64,000 nucleotides of DNA from UBA5072 sp041737175. GTDB taxonomy: Bacteria > Bacteroidota > Bacteroidia > Bacteroidales > UBA10428. The stretch spans positions 62,001-126,000 of the forward strand of contig JBGSSF010000012.1 in the NCBI GenBank assembly GCA_041737175.1, in the 5' to 3' direction. This document shows positions 51,074 through 58,934 of the stretch, in pieces. Positions within the stretch are counted from its first letter, which is position 1; each line of letters starts with the position of its first letter. The notes under the pieces are model-generated. The model worked only from the letters and a program-made list of their open reading frames with translations. It ran no database searches and was not told where the DNA came from. The position numbers and the translations under genes were made by a program.

Positions 51074-51604
51074 TTATTTCTGATAATACCGGAAGAATTC
51101 CCAAAGAACTATCCCTGCGCAAACGGAGATATTGAGCGAATGTTTTGTCCCATGCTGCGGAATTTCGATAGCCCCATCACACAAATCCACCACCTCCTGC
51201 TTGACGCCCTTGATTTCATGCCCGAAAACCAGGGCATATTTTTGGTTTCTCAAAATGGGAATGTCGTGAAGTGCCTTACTGTGAACTGTTTGCTCAACGG
51301 CATACACCACATACTTTTGATTCCTTAGCTCCTGAATGGCATCTTCAGTGTTCCTGAAATATTGCCAGTGAACCGATTCAGTTGCGCCAAGGGCTGTTTT
51401 GCTGATCTCACGGTGGGGTGGAGTGGCTGTTATCCCACAAAGGAATATGCTTTCGATGAGGAATGCATCACAGGTCCGAAATACCGAACCGATATTGTTC
51501 AGGCTTCTCACATCATCAAGCACAACCACCAGCGGATACTTTCCTGCTTTTTTGAATTCTTCAATGGTCTTTCTGTTCAGTTCCTCGTTCAGCAGTTTTT
51601 TCAT
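51074..51604 (-). CDS. SpoU/TrmH-family RNA 2'-O-methyltransferase
   Basis: 176 residues from ATG 51604 (MKKLLNEELNRKTIEEFKK); the frame is open 80 codons further upstream but that part is not protein-like and crosses a promoter region. SPOUT knot motifs: VVVLDDVRSLNNIGSVFRTCDAF (motif 1), ALVFGHEIKGVKQEVVDLCD (motif 2) and IEIPQHGTKHSLNISVCAGIVLWEF (motif 3). It adds 2'-O-methyl groups to rRNA or tRNA. Confidence 0.93.
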   Translation of the reverse strand: MKKLLNEELNRKTIEEFKKAGKYPLVVVLDDVRSLNNIGSVFRTCDAFLIESIFLCGITATPPHREISKTALGATESVHWQYFRNTEDAIQELRNQKYVVYAVEQTVHSKALHDIPILRNQKYALVFGHEIKGVKQEVVDLCDGAIEIPQHGTKHSLNISVCAGIVLWEFFRYYQK

Positions 51605-51699
51605 GGTACCGGACTGGCGGGTTAAATCTTTGCAATGATAGTAATAGATGAGAAAAATTGGATATTTTCGTATACAGAAATTAAAACTATTTTCAAAGT

Positions 51700-52887
51700 A
51701 TGAACATTCACGAATACCAAGGTAAAGCAATTTTAAGCCGGTTTGGTGTTTCGGTGCCTGGCGGAGTTGTGATTGATAATGCAGAGGATGCCGAAAAGGC
51801 GGCACTGGAGATTCAGGAAAAGACCGGCGCATCCTGTTGGGTGGTGAAGGCACAGATACATGCCGGAGGAAGAGGCAAGGGCGGGGGAGTTAAACTGGCC
51901 CGCAGTCTCGAGGAGGTCAGAAAACAGGCGCAAAATATACTGGGCATGCAGCTTATTACACCGCAAACCGGTCCGGAGGGCAAGAAAGTCCATAAAGTAA
52001 TGATCCAGCAGGATATATATTATCCGGGCAGCAATCCGGTCCGGGAGTTATACATGAGCATACTATTGAACCGGTCCGCAGGACGCAATATTGTCATGTA
52101 TTCCACAGAGGGAGGGATGGATATTGAAACTGTGGCGGAAAAAACGCCGCATCTGATCTTCAAAGAAGAAATTAATCCAGCGGTAGGCATTCAGCCTTTT
52201 CAAGCCCGAAAGATTGCTTTTAATCTGGGTTTGGAAGGCAAGGCTTTCAAAGAGATGACCAGGTTTGTTAATGCTCTTTACAGTGCTTATATTGCCAGTG
52301 ACGCTTCCCTTTTCGAGATCAACCCGCTTGTAAAAACCTCTGATGATTTCATCTTTGCTGCGGATGCCAAAGTCAACCTGGATGACAATGCTTTCTTCCG
52401 ACACCCCGATTATGAAGCATTGCGTGATTTGAATGAAGAAGATCCGACTGAAACGGAGGCTTCCAGGAACAATCTCAATTTTGTCAAATTGAACGGAAAT
52501 GTGGGTTGTATGGTAAACGGCGCCGGATTGGCCATGGCTACCATGGACATCATCAAACTGTCAGGTGGTGAACCAGCCAATTTCCTGGATGTTGGCGGAA
52601 CAGCTAACGCACAAACCGTGGAAGCCGGGTTTCGGATCATCCTCAGGGATCCTGCTGTAAAAGCAATACTGATCAATATCTTCGGGGGAATTGTTCGATG
52701 TGACAGGGTGGCCCAGGGTGTTGTGGATGCCTACAAATCACTTGGATCGGTCAGGGTGCCCGTTATTGTCCGGCTTCAGGGAACCAATGCCCGGGAAGCC
52801 AAAACACTCATTGATAATTCAGGATTAAAGGTTTATTCGGCTATTTCTTTGCAGGATGCTGCTGATCTGGTAAAACAAAATGTTTAA
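51700..52887 (+). CDS. sucC: Succinyl-CoA ligase beta subunit
   Basis: 395 residues. ATP-grasp domain (MNIHEYQGKAILSRFGV, WVVKAQIHAGGRGKGGGVKLA) and a C-terminal CoA-ligase domain (DVGGTANAQTVEAGFRIIL, NIFGGIVRCDRVAQGVV). It forms succinate and ATP or GTP in the TCA cycle. The alpha subunit gene sucD is not adjacent, so it must be elsewhere. The stop overlaps the convergent CDGSH gene by 4 nt. Confidence 0.97.
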   Translation: MNIHEYQGKAILSRFGVSVPGGVVIDNAEDAEKAALEIQEKTGASCWVVKAQIHAGGRGKGGGVKLARSLEEVRKQAQNILGMQLITPQTGPEGKKVHKVMIQQDIYYPGSNPVRELYMSILLNRSAGRNIVMYSTEGGMDIETVAEKTPHLIFKEEINPAVGIQPFQARKIAFNLGLEGKAFKEMTRFVNALYSAYIASDASLFEINPLVKTSDDFIFAADAKVNLDDNAFFRHPDYEALRDLNEEDPTETEASRNNLNFVKLNGNVGCMVNGAGLAMATMDIIKLSGGEPANFLDVGGTANAQTVEAGFRIILRDPAVKAILINIFGGIVRCDRVAQGVVDAYKSLGSVRVPVIVRLQGTNAREAKTLIDNSGLKVYSAISLQDAADLVKQNV

Positions 52888-53102
52888 TAGGCCAGGCCGA
52901 TTTTTTTATGGGTATTATCACACCAGGGTTTTGTTGAGGATCCTCCGCAGCGGCAAATATAGAGTTCCTGCTCACCCTTGGTGATCTTACCCGATGAATC
53001 TTTAAAAGCAAAGGTCCCTTTTATCATAATAGGGCCATCTTTCAGTATCCTGACTTCTGCCGGCTGATGAACCGTTGTTTCTTTTTCCTGCATAGCGATC
53101 AT
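52884..53102 (-). CDS. CDGSH iron-sulfur domain protein
   Basis: 72 residues. CRCGGSSTKPWCDNTH fits the CDGSH cluster pattern (Cys-x-Cys ... Pro-x-Cys-Asp ... His) that holds a [2Fe-2S] centre by three Cys and one His. It lacks the Fer4_19 module of its neighbour and resembles the neighbour's C-terminal half (EVRILKDGPIMIKGTF against EARIMEDGPLVLKGSF). Its ATG overlaps the neighbour's TGA (ATGA), so the pair is strictly coupled. Confidence 0.9.
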   Translation of the reverse strand: MIAMQEKETTVHQPAEVRILKDGPIMIKGTFAFKDSSGKITKGEQELYICRCGGSSTKPWCDNTHKKIGLAY

Positions 53103-53548
53103 TTTCCTGTATACCCTATCTTGCGATGTGTTCCGTCACAGAAAGGCAAAGTATTTGAAGCCCCGCATCTGCACAATGACGTCATCTTATAATGCTTCAA
53201 TTCCTTTCCATCAATATCATATAAAATAAAACTTCCCTTCAATACCAGCGGTCCGTCCTCCATAATCCTGGCTTCTGCATCGGTTTCCTTTGGACCGGAA
53301 TTTATTCCGGCTTGCTTGTCACCATCAATATCCTTGTTATACTTGAAAGCGAGAGCCTGCGTAGGGCAAAGCTTTACCACCCGGATGATTTCTTCCGTGG
53401 AAGCACCATTCATGTTAACCCATGGCCTTTTTCGCGGATTGAATACTTCTATCAGCTCGCGATAGCAAGTAGTGGCATGAATGCACTTTTTAGGATGCCA
53501 GAAAACGGTTATCTCACCGTTTGTGTATTTCCTGTCGGTCTTATCCAT
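53099..53548 (-). CDS. Fused Fer4_19-type and CDGSH iron-sulfur protein
   Basis: 149 residues. The first half reads FWHPKKCIHATTCYRELIEVFNPRKRPWVNMNGAS.. VVKLCPTQAL, a divergent single-cluster module (Fer4_19) with three cysteines in the expected places. The second half is a CDGSH domain, CRCGASNTLPFCDGTH. It is a small redox protein whose partners are unknown, encoded divergent from the DUF4294 gene. Confidence 0.88.
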   Translation of the reverse strand: MDKTDRKYTNGEITVFWHPKKCIHATTCYRELIEVFNPRKRPWVNMNGASTEEIIRVVKLCPTQALAFKYNKDIDGDKQAGINSGPKETDAEARIMEDGPLVLKGSFILYDIDGKELKHYKMTSLCRCGASNTLPFCDGTHRKIGYTGK

Positions 53549-53673
53549 GCAACGGTTTTTTGTAAAAATAGCAATTTAAAAGTATTGTTTGTAACTATAC
53601 ATAAAACAATGCCGGAGTTAATCCGTTAAACAGATTGACGGTTTTGGTAAATATTTTGTTATTTTAGGCTGCA

Positions 53674-54273
53674 ATGCCAAGGATTATCATACTATGTTGC
53701 ATTTTCGCAGGATTTATGCTTCAGGCATATACCCAGGATACCATCCGGATGGAACTCGGGGGATTTCCCGTGCAGGCGGTTATTCAGGACGGAGATACCA
53801 TCTTTGTCACAAGTATTGATGAGGTTGTCATTCAGCCCCGCAAGAGAGCTGCCGCCACCCGTGATCTCAGGCAATACAGAAGATTGATATATAATGTTAA
53901 AAAAGTATATCCATACGCCAAAATTGCCGGGGAAAAATTCAGTGATGTAACTACCTACATGGAATCCTTAGAAACCGGGAAAGAAAGACGGCAATATACA
54001 AAACAACTGGAGGATGAATTGCTGAAGCAATACGAGGAGGATCTAAAAAACCTGACTGTAACACAGGGCAGAATTCTTATCAAGCTGATCGACAGAGAAA
54101 CCCGGAAAACCTCTTACGAAGTGGTGAAGGAATTGCGCGGATCCTTTCAGGCAGCATTCTGGCAAGCCATCGCACGAATATTCGGTTCAAACCTGAAAAC
54201 AGAATTTGATCCTGAAGGCGAAGACAAGGTGCTGAATGAGATTATGATCATGATAGAGAATGGACAGCTGTGA
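53674..54273 (+). CDS. DUF4294 family secreted protein
   Basis: 199 residues with a signal peptide (ends QAYTQ). The conserved core DLRQYRRLIYNVKKVYPYAKIAGEKF and TQGRILIKLIDRETRKTSYEVVKELRGSFQAAFWQAIARIFGSNLKTEFDPEGEDKVL is the DUF4294 pattern, restricted to Bacteroidota. Function unknown. Confidence 0.88.
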   Translation: MPRIIILCCIFAGFMLQAYTQDTIRMELGGFPVQAVIQDGDTIFVTSIDEVVIQPRKRAAATRDLRQYRRLIYNVKKVYPYAKIAGEKFSDVTTYMESLETGKERRQYTKQLEDELLKQYEEDLKNLTVTQGRILIKLIDRETRKTSYEVVKELRGSFQAAFWQAIARIFGSNLKTEFDPEGEDKVLNEIMIMIENGQL

Positions 54274-54284
54274 GGAAGCAGTAG

Positions 54285-54304
54285 GGACAGGCCATGGCCT
54301 GTCC
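54285..54304. repeat. 20-bp perfect palindrome
   Basis: GGACAGGCC meets its reverse complement through ATGGCC at the centre, 11 nt after the DUF4294 stop. It lacks a T tract on either side. Possible RNA cruciform or weak terminator. Confidence 0.7.
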
Positions 54305-54344
54305 TTAATACGCAGTAAGAAAAGGCGAAACCCAATAATCAAAT

Positions 54345-54902
54345 CTAAAAAAATAAAAAATTTCGCAATGGAGTATATTCCGAACCTGCGGAGGTGAGTT
54401 TGCTTTCATAGAGCACTATACTCTTTATAAGTTCCTCCTGAAACAAAACGTCTTTATAGGTAGCAACTAACTGCGCCAATTGGTTTACCTGACGAATCTC
54501 CTTAATCCTGCCGAGCGTCAAATGGGGAGAAAACTCCCTGTATTCGGGCTTAAAACCCAAACGACTCAGATTATTGTCAAGCTCTTTTTTCATTTTCTGC
54601 AATGGCGCACATGGATCACAGCCAATCCATATTACATGGGGATCATGGATGCTTTTAAACACGCCGAATGAGCGCAATATAAGTTTAAATTCGGTATGCC
54701 TGATGATAGCACTTTCAATGCTTTGAGCGATTGCAGGCATTAATTCCTCATCAGTTTCTCCCAGAAAATACAAAGTAATATGCAAATTGCTGATCGCTAC
54801 CCAGTTGATCTTCTCAAGCCGCATCCTGTAACGCGCCAGTTCATAGACCTCTTTGATTTTATCTGAAGCAACAATGTCAACTGCAATAAATACTCTTTTC
54901 AT
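54345..54902 (-). CDS. thpR: RNA 2',3'-cyclic phosphodiesterase
   Basis: 185 residues from ATG 54902 (an in-frame TTG just before it is unlikely). Two-histidine superfamily: the first HxTx is LHITLYFLG and the second HLTLGRIK. It opens 2',3'-cyclic phosphates on RNA ends. It converges with DUF4294, and a hairpin-rich repeat lies upstream. Confidence 0.93.
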   Translation of the reverse strand: MKRVFIAVDIVASDKIKEVYELARYRMRLEKINWVAISNLHITLYFLGETDEELMPAIAQSIESAIIRHTEFKLILRSFGVFKSIHDPHVIWIGCDPCAPLQKMKKELDNNLSRLGFKPEYREFSPHLTLGRIKEIRQVNQLAQLVATYKDVLFQEELIKSIVLYESKLTSAGSEYTPLRNFLFF

Positions 54903-54927
54903 CAACTTTAAATTCCGGTTATTTTCT

Positions 54928-55013
54928 TACGCCCTTTCAGGGCTCGGATTACGTTTCTTTATCTATTACCGCAGGGCTGCGTCCTGCGCTGTTACGTTCC
55001 GGCCTTACAGGCC
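54928..55013. repeat. REP-like element with three hairpins
   Basis: Three short-loop stems in a row: GCCCT-TTC-AGGGC (54931-54943), GCAGG/CCTGC (54971-54987) and GGCCT-TAC-AGGCC (55001-55013). It resembles the dispersed palindromic elements of Bacteroidota. It lies between thpR and the sugar transferase gene. Confidence 0.6.
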
Positions 55014-55049
55014 TCCCGCTCTCCCCATCTCCCCATCTCCTTATTCCTC

Positions 55050-56468
55050 TTAAATCCCCTTCCTCTTTACAATCGTGAGTATGGTATAAATTATGATCTT
55101 AAAGTCGACGAAAAGCGACATGTTATCAAGATAGATCAGATCATATTTAAGGCGTTGTATCATTTGATCAACATTTTCGGCATAGCCATATTTTACCTGT
55201 CCCCAGCTTGTTATGCCGGGTTTTACCTTGAGCAGGTGCAGGTAATGCGGGGCAATTTGAACGATCTGATCGATAAAGTGCTTACGCTCAGGCCTGGGAC
55301 CCACCAGCGACATATCACCCTTTAAAATATTCATGAAATTGGGAATCTCATCCAACCTGACTTTCCGCATAAATTTTCCAAAGCTCGTGATTCGCTCGTC
55401 TGTTTTAGAGGAGAGTTCAGGTCCGTCCTTTTCAGCATCTATATACATGGACCGGAATTTATAAATCAGGAATGGCTTTCCATAACGTCCGATCCTTTCA
55501 TGACTGTAAAAGATGGGCCCTTTTGAGGTCAGTTTGATGCCTATGGCCAGGAAGATGCTCAGGGGAAGTGTTATGAGTAAGGCAAGTGAAGCGATAAAGT
55601 AATCGATGAAGTTTTTAATGTTTTCCTGCCAGACCGGCATCAGCGTGTGAGAAACAGATATAAGCGGTGTGCCCAATATCGAATTCATTCTCACCCTTCC
55701 TGTGAGGATATCATACAAACTGGGTATTGCCTTGATTATAGCTTTAGAATCAATCAACCGGTTGATAATGCGGTTGATCATATCATGTTCCGAAGTTTCA
55801 ATGGCAATAATTACCTCTTCCACTTTCTTTTCTTCAATGATACTGCGGATTTCATCAATGCTTCCCAGGTGCGGAAGAAAATGTCCCAAAATATTTTTTG
55901 AATTGTTGTTAACATTCACAAACCCGACAAATAGGTTACCGCTTCCCTGTTTCTGACCCATGACTTCATGCCAGGCATCCAGGGCTTTTTCATTGCTGCC
56001 AATCAGCAGGGTGTTAAATCCGATCTCACCACGGTGAACTTTACGGGTCGTAATGGTTGTGATAATCAACCTGGGGAGATAGGTAATCAGAAAATGAAGG
56101 ATGAAAAAGCTGAAATAGGGTGAAAGCGTACCGGCCCGGTGGACGAATTCAGGACGGTTCAATTTCAAAACAAAAAAAAGAACAACAGTTCCGATCAACG
56201 TATTGCCAAGGGTTTGCCAGAGTTCCAAAAGTCTGGACTTCCGGAATACATCATTATAGTAACCTGTAATTGAATAAACAAAAAGCCAGAAGAAAGGGAG
56301 CATCAGCAAACCGGTACTGTATAGTTTTTTCAGGATCGCCGGACTGTCAGCATCGCTTGCGGAGAGATCGAGAGCATATTTCCGGTAAAGATAATAAGCA
56401 CTCCAGCCAGCCAAAGCTGACAGAAGATCGATACCAAGATACTTTACCTGTTGTAGTCTTTTATTCAT
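55050..56468 (-). CDS. Polyprenyl glycosylphosphotransferase (sugar-phosphate transferase)
   Basis: 472 residues. About five transmembrane helices, a Rossmann-like middle (NTLLIGSNEKALDAWHEVMG, KKVEEVIIAIETSEHD) and the catalytic bacterial sugar-transferase domain (KGPIFYSHERIGRYGKPFLIYKFRSM, RKVRLDEIPNFMNILKGDMSLVGPRPE, KPGITSWGQVKY). It loads the first sugar-phosphate onto undecaprenyl phosphate for capsule or exopolysaccharide. A Gfo/Idh-like gene is 38 nt upstream and probably co-transcribed. Confidence 0.92.
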   Translation of the reverse strand: MNKRLQQVKYLGIDLLSALAGWSAYYLYRKYALDLSASDADSPAILKKLYSTGLLMLPFFWLFVYSITGYYNDVFRKSRLLELWQTLGNTLIGTVVLFFVLKLNRPEFVHRAGTLSPYFSFFILHFLITYLPRLIITTITTRKVHRGEIGFNTLLIGSNEKALDAWHEVMGQKQGSGNLFVGFVNVNNNSKNILGHFLPHLGSIDEIRSIIEEKKVEEVIIAIETSEHDMINRIINRLIDSKAIIKAIPSLYDILTGRVRMNSILGTPLISVSHTLMPVWQENIKNFIDYFIASLALLITLPLSIFLAIGIKLTSKGPIFYSHERIGRYGKPFLIYKFRSMYIDAEKDGPELSSKTDERITSFGKFMRKVRLDEIPNFMNILKGDMSLVGPRPERKHFIDQIVQIAPHYLHLLKVKPGITSWGQVKYGYAENVDQMIQRLKYDLIYLDNMSLFVDFKIIIYTILTIVKRKGI

Positions 56469-56506
56469 GAATCACATCCATCCCAATAAAACAACCCATT
56501 GGAATC

Positions 56507-57448
56507 TCAGGCGCACTGGATAAGTGTTTTCATTATCTTATCAAGTATCCGATCTGTTAAAACATAAGATTCAAAGCCACTGTCATTTAGAGTCAGAATT
56601 GTCTGGCCGGAACGAATCATGGAAATGAAATCAGACAATTCACCCCAAAGGGAATCTGTTTGTTCAACCTGAATATTTTCGATAAAGATAGGACTTTCAT
56701 TTCGATTCAAGGTACGATGGAGGTGCCATCCTGTGAATTCATTGGTAATAAAATTGTATTTCAGTATTTTATTTTTGGCGACCAGGGTGATGAAGAATTC
56801 GTTCTCCGCAGCAACCAGATTCGAGTTGTAGTTAACCGCACATCCGTTGTCGAATTCAAGTCTTGCATTGATAATCTCAGGTTCTGATGTTAACATGCAC
56901 AATCCCTTGGCCTTGATTGAAATTATCCTGGCATGAATCAGATTGTTGATTATTTCCATGTCGCTCAGCAGGGCCACCGACACGCTTTTTGATTTGAAAA
57001 TATCTGATATCAGGCTATAATGCTGAAGTTCAACCATGCTTATGGAATCGATGTCAGGCAGTGCCTTAACCAATCCATGAATACCGGTATTACCCACTCG
57101 TCCGCATTTCAGAATCACATTGGCTTCATGTGAGAGTTTGATGAGTTGATTGGCTTCGTTCACCGAACGGACAACTGATGGGTAAAGAAAAACATGACGT
57201 GCTTTTCTGAGCGCAGCTATAGCTGCTGAGTTGCAAAAATTTCCGGGATCAGTAATAATGAGCGCATCTGCATTTTCGACAACGCTGACCGGATCGGAAC
57301 ATATCATTCCGGTTTCAGTTTCACTGGCAGATTCCTGCATTCCGCCCGAAATCCAACGGCCCGTGATCCGGATATCCTGGATTTTTACCAGCGTGCGCGC
57401 ATGCCTGTCGATAGCTGAATATGAGCCAACCAGAGCAACATTAATCAT
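56507..57448 (-). CDS. Gfo/Idh/MocA-like oxidoreductase
   Basis: 313 residues. The Rossmann start MINVALVGSYSAIDRHA and a region around ALIITDPGNFCNSAAIAALRKARHVFLYPSV correspond to the NAD-binding domain, but the EKP motif is replaced by LYPSV, so catalysis is not certain. The C-terminal alpha/beta half follows. It may be an inactive or altered member acting on nucleotide sugars for the sugar-transferase pathway next door. Confidence 0.7.
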   Translation of the reverse strand: MINVALVGSYSAIDRHARTLVKIQDIRITGRWISGGMQESASETETGMICSDPVSVVENADALIITDPGNFCNSAAIAALRKARHVFLYPSVVRSVNEANQLIKLSHEANVILKCGRVGNTGIHGLVKALPDIDSISMVELQHYSLISDIFKSKSVSVALLSDMEIINNLIHARIISIKAKGLCMLTSEPEIINARLEFDNGCAVNYNSNLVAAENEFFITLVAKNKILKYNFITNEFTGWHLHRTLNRNESPIFIENIQVEQTDSLWGELSDFISMIRSGQTILTLNDSGFESYVLTDRILDKIMKTLIQCA

Positions 57449-57553
57449 TCATCCGGTATTTACACAAACATAAATTATTTAGAAATAAGGGATAATTTTT
57501 TTAGATTTAACTTATCAACTAATTTTGTTTTTATTAAACACAGGGCAATTTAA

Positions 57554-58198
57554 ATGATGGAGGACAGCTTTCAGCACAAGGGATTACGCAAAAAACTGGT
57601 GGACGAGATCAGGCGTAAAGGAATAACGGATGAAAAGGTGCTTGAAGCCATTCATAAGGTGCCTCGCCACCTGTTCATGGACAGCGGATTCATCAAATTT
57701 GCCTATCGCGATCAGGCCTTCCCCATAAGGGCAGGACAAACCATTTCTCAACCCTATACGGTTGCTTTTCAGACGCAGCTGCTTGATTTACATCCCCGGC
57801 ATAAGGTGCTTGAAGTCGGCACAGGATCGGGGTACCAGGCTGCAGTGCTTGTGGAGATGGGAGCTGCGGTATATACCCTGGAAAGGCAAAAGGAACTTTA
57901 CCTGATGGCCCAGTCCCTGCTTGGTTCTTTAAATTACCGGCTTCATTTCTTCTACGGAGATGGTTACCAGGGTTTGCCCACCTACGGACCTTTCGACCGT
58001 ATCCTGATAACTGCGGCGGCTCCTGAAATTCCGGAAAAACTTCTTGAACAACTGAAACCTGGTGGCAGGCTGGTTCTGCCGCTTGGTGGGAGCGGATCGC
58101 AAGTGATGACCCTGATTGAGAAAAAAGGCGAAGGCGATTTCGTCAGATCTGATCATGGATTGTTTGTTTTTGTACCCATGTTGGGTGGAAAAGAATAA
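57554..58198 (+). CDS. pcm: Protein-L-isoaspartate O-methyltransferase
   Basis: 214 residues (the second ATG codon is an alternative). It repairs isoaspartyl residues in ageing proteins. The family motifs are VPRHLFMDSGFIKFAYRD, AGQTISQPYTVAFQTQLL (substrate loop), HKVLEVGTGSGYQAAVL (SAM site) and ITAAAPEIPEKLLEQLKPGGRLVLPLG. Confidence 0.95.
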   Translation: MMEDSFQHKGLRKKLVDEIRRKGITDEKVLEAIHKVPRHLFMDSGFIKFAYRDQAFPIRAGQTISQPYTVAFQTQLLDLHPRHKVLEVGTGSGYQAAVLVEMGAAVYTLERQKELYLMAQSLLGSLNYRLHFFYGDGYQGLPTYGPFDRILITAAAPEIPEKLLEQLKPGGRLVLPLGGSGSQVMTLIEKKGEGDFVRSDHGLFVFVPMLGGKE

Positions 58199-58227
58199 CT
58201 TGCAGGACATTTTTCAATACCATCACA

Positions 58228-58866
58228 ATGATGACCATCAAGAACTTTGTATTCAATGAATTGGAAGTAAACGGCTTTGTATTGTATGATGAAACACTGG
58301 AATGCATCATTGTTGATCCGGGATGCAATTCCCCGAAGCAATGCACTGTATTAAAGGAATTCGTCTCGGAACATCTTCTGAAACCCGTTTTTATAGTAAA
58401 TACGCATGGGCACTTTGACCATATTTTTGGAAATGCCTGGTGCAAGGAAACATACAAATGCCCATTGCTGATCCATGAACACGATCTGCACATCCTTGAA
58501 CAGGGCGATAAATTCGCCGGCATTTTCGGCTTTGAAATTGACAGATCCCCAATGCCCGATCGGTATCTAAAGCACGGTGAAACACTTGTTTTCGGTAATA
58601 CCCGGCTGGAGATCCTGCATGTTCCCGGTCACTCACCCGGAAGTATTGTTTTGTATTCGGCACCCGATCAGCTCATGATTAGTGGTGATGTCTTATTCAA
58701 TGGCAGCGTTGGCCGCACCGATTTGCCGGGCGGCGATCATAACCAGCTGATCAGTGGAATTCGCGAAAAACTGATGGTGCTGCCCCGGGAAACCGTTGTT
58801 TGGCCCGGCCACGGACCAAGAACCACAATCGGGCACGAATATGATACAAATCCTTTTTTAAGATAA
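58228..58866 (+). CDS. MBL-fold metallohydrolase (glyoxalase II-like)
   Basis: 212 residues. Metal motif NTHGHFDHIFGN gives His60-x-His62-x-Asp64-His65, later HVPGHSPGSIVLYS, ISGDVLFNGSVGRTDLPGG and VWPGHGPRTTIGHE complete the seven ligands. Such short members hydrolyse thioesters such as lactoyl-glutathione-like substrates or persulfides. It follows pcm by 29 nt in the same direction. Confidence 0.9.
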   Translation: MMTIKNFVFNELEVNGFVLYDETLECIIVDPGCNSPKQCTVLKEFVSEHLLKPVFIVNTHGHFDHIFGNAWCKETYKCPLLIHEHDLHILEQGDKFAGIFGFEIDRSPMPDRYLKHGETLVFGNTRLEILHVPGHSPGSIVLYSAPDQLMISGDVLFNGSVGRTDLPGGDHNQLISGIREKLMVLPRETVVWPGHGPRTTIGHEYDTNPFLR

Positions 58867-58934
58867 GCAATGAACTCAATTTTACGGAGGCTTACGTAAA
58901 TTGAAGTTTAAAAAATCTATAGATAAGCATTCCT

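Noticed and set aside
51605..51853. An upstream extension of the SpoU methyltransferase frame.
   Set aside because: It is composed of unlikely residues, crosses the sucC start on the opposite strand, and SpoU homologues begin near MKKLLNEEL.
51700..52887. sucC without sucD considered as a broken operon.
   Set aside because: The gene is intact and separate sucC and sucD loci occur in Bacteroidota; absence from this window proves nothing.
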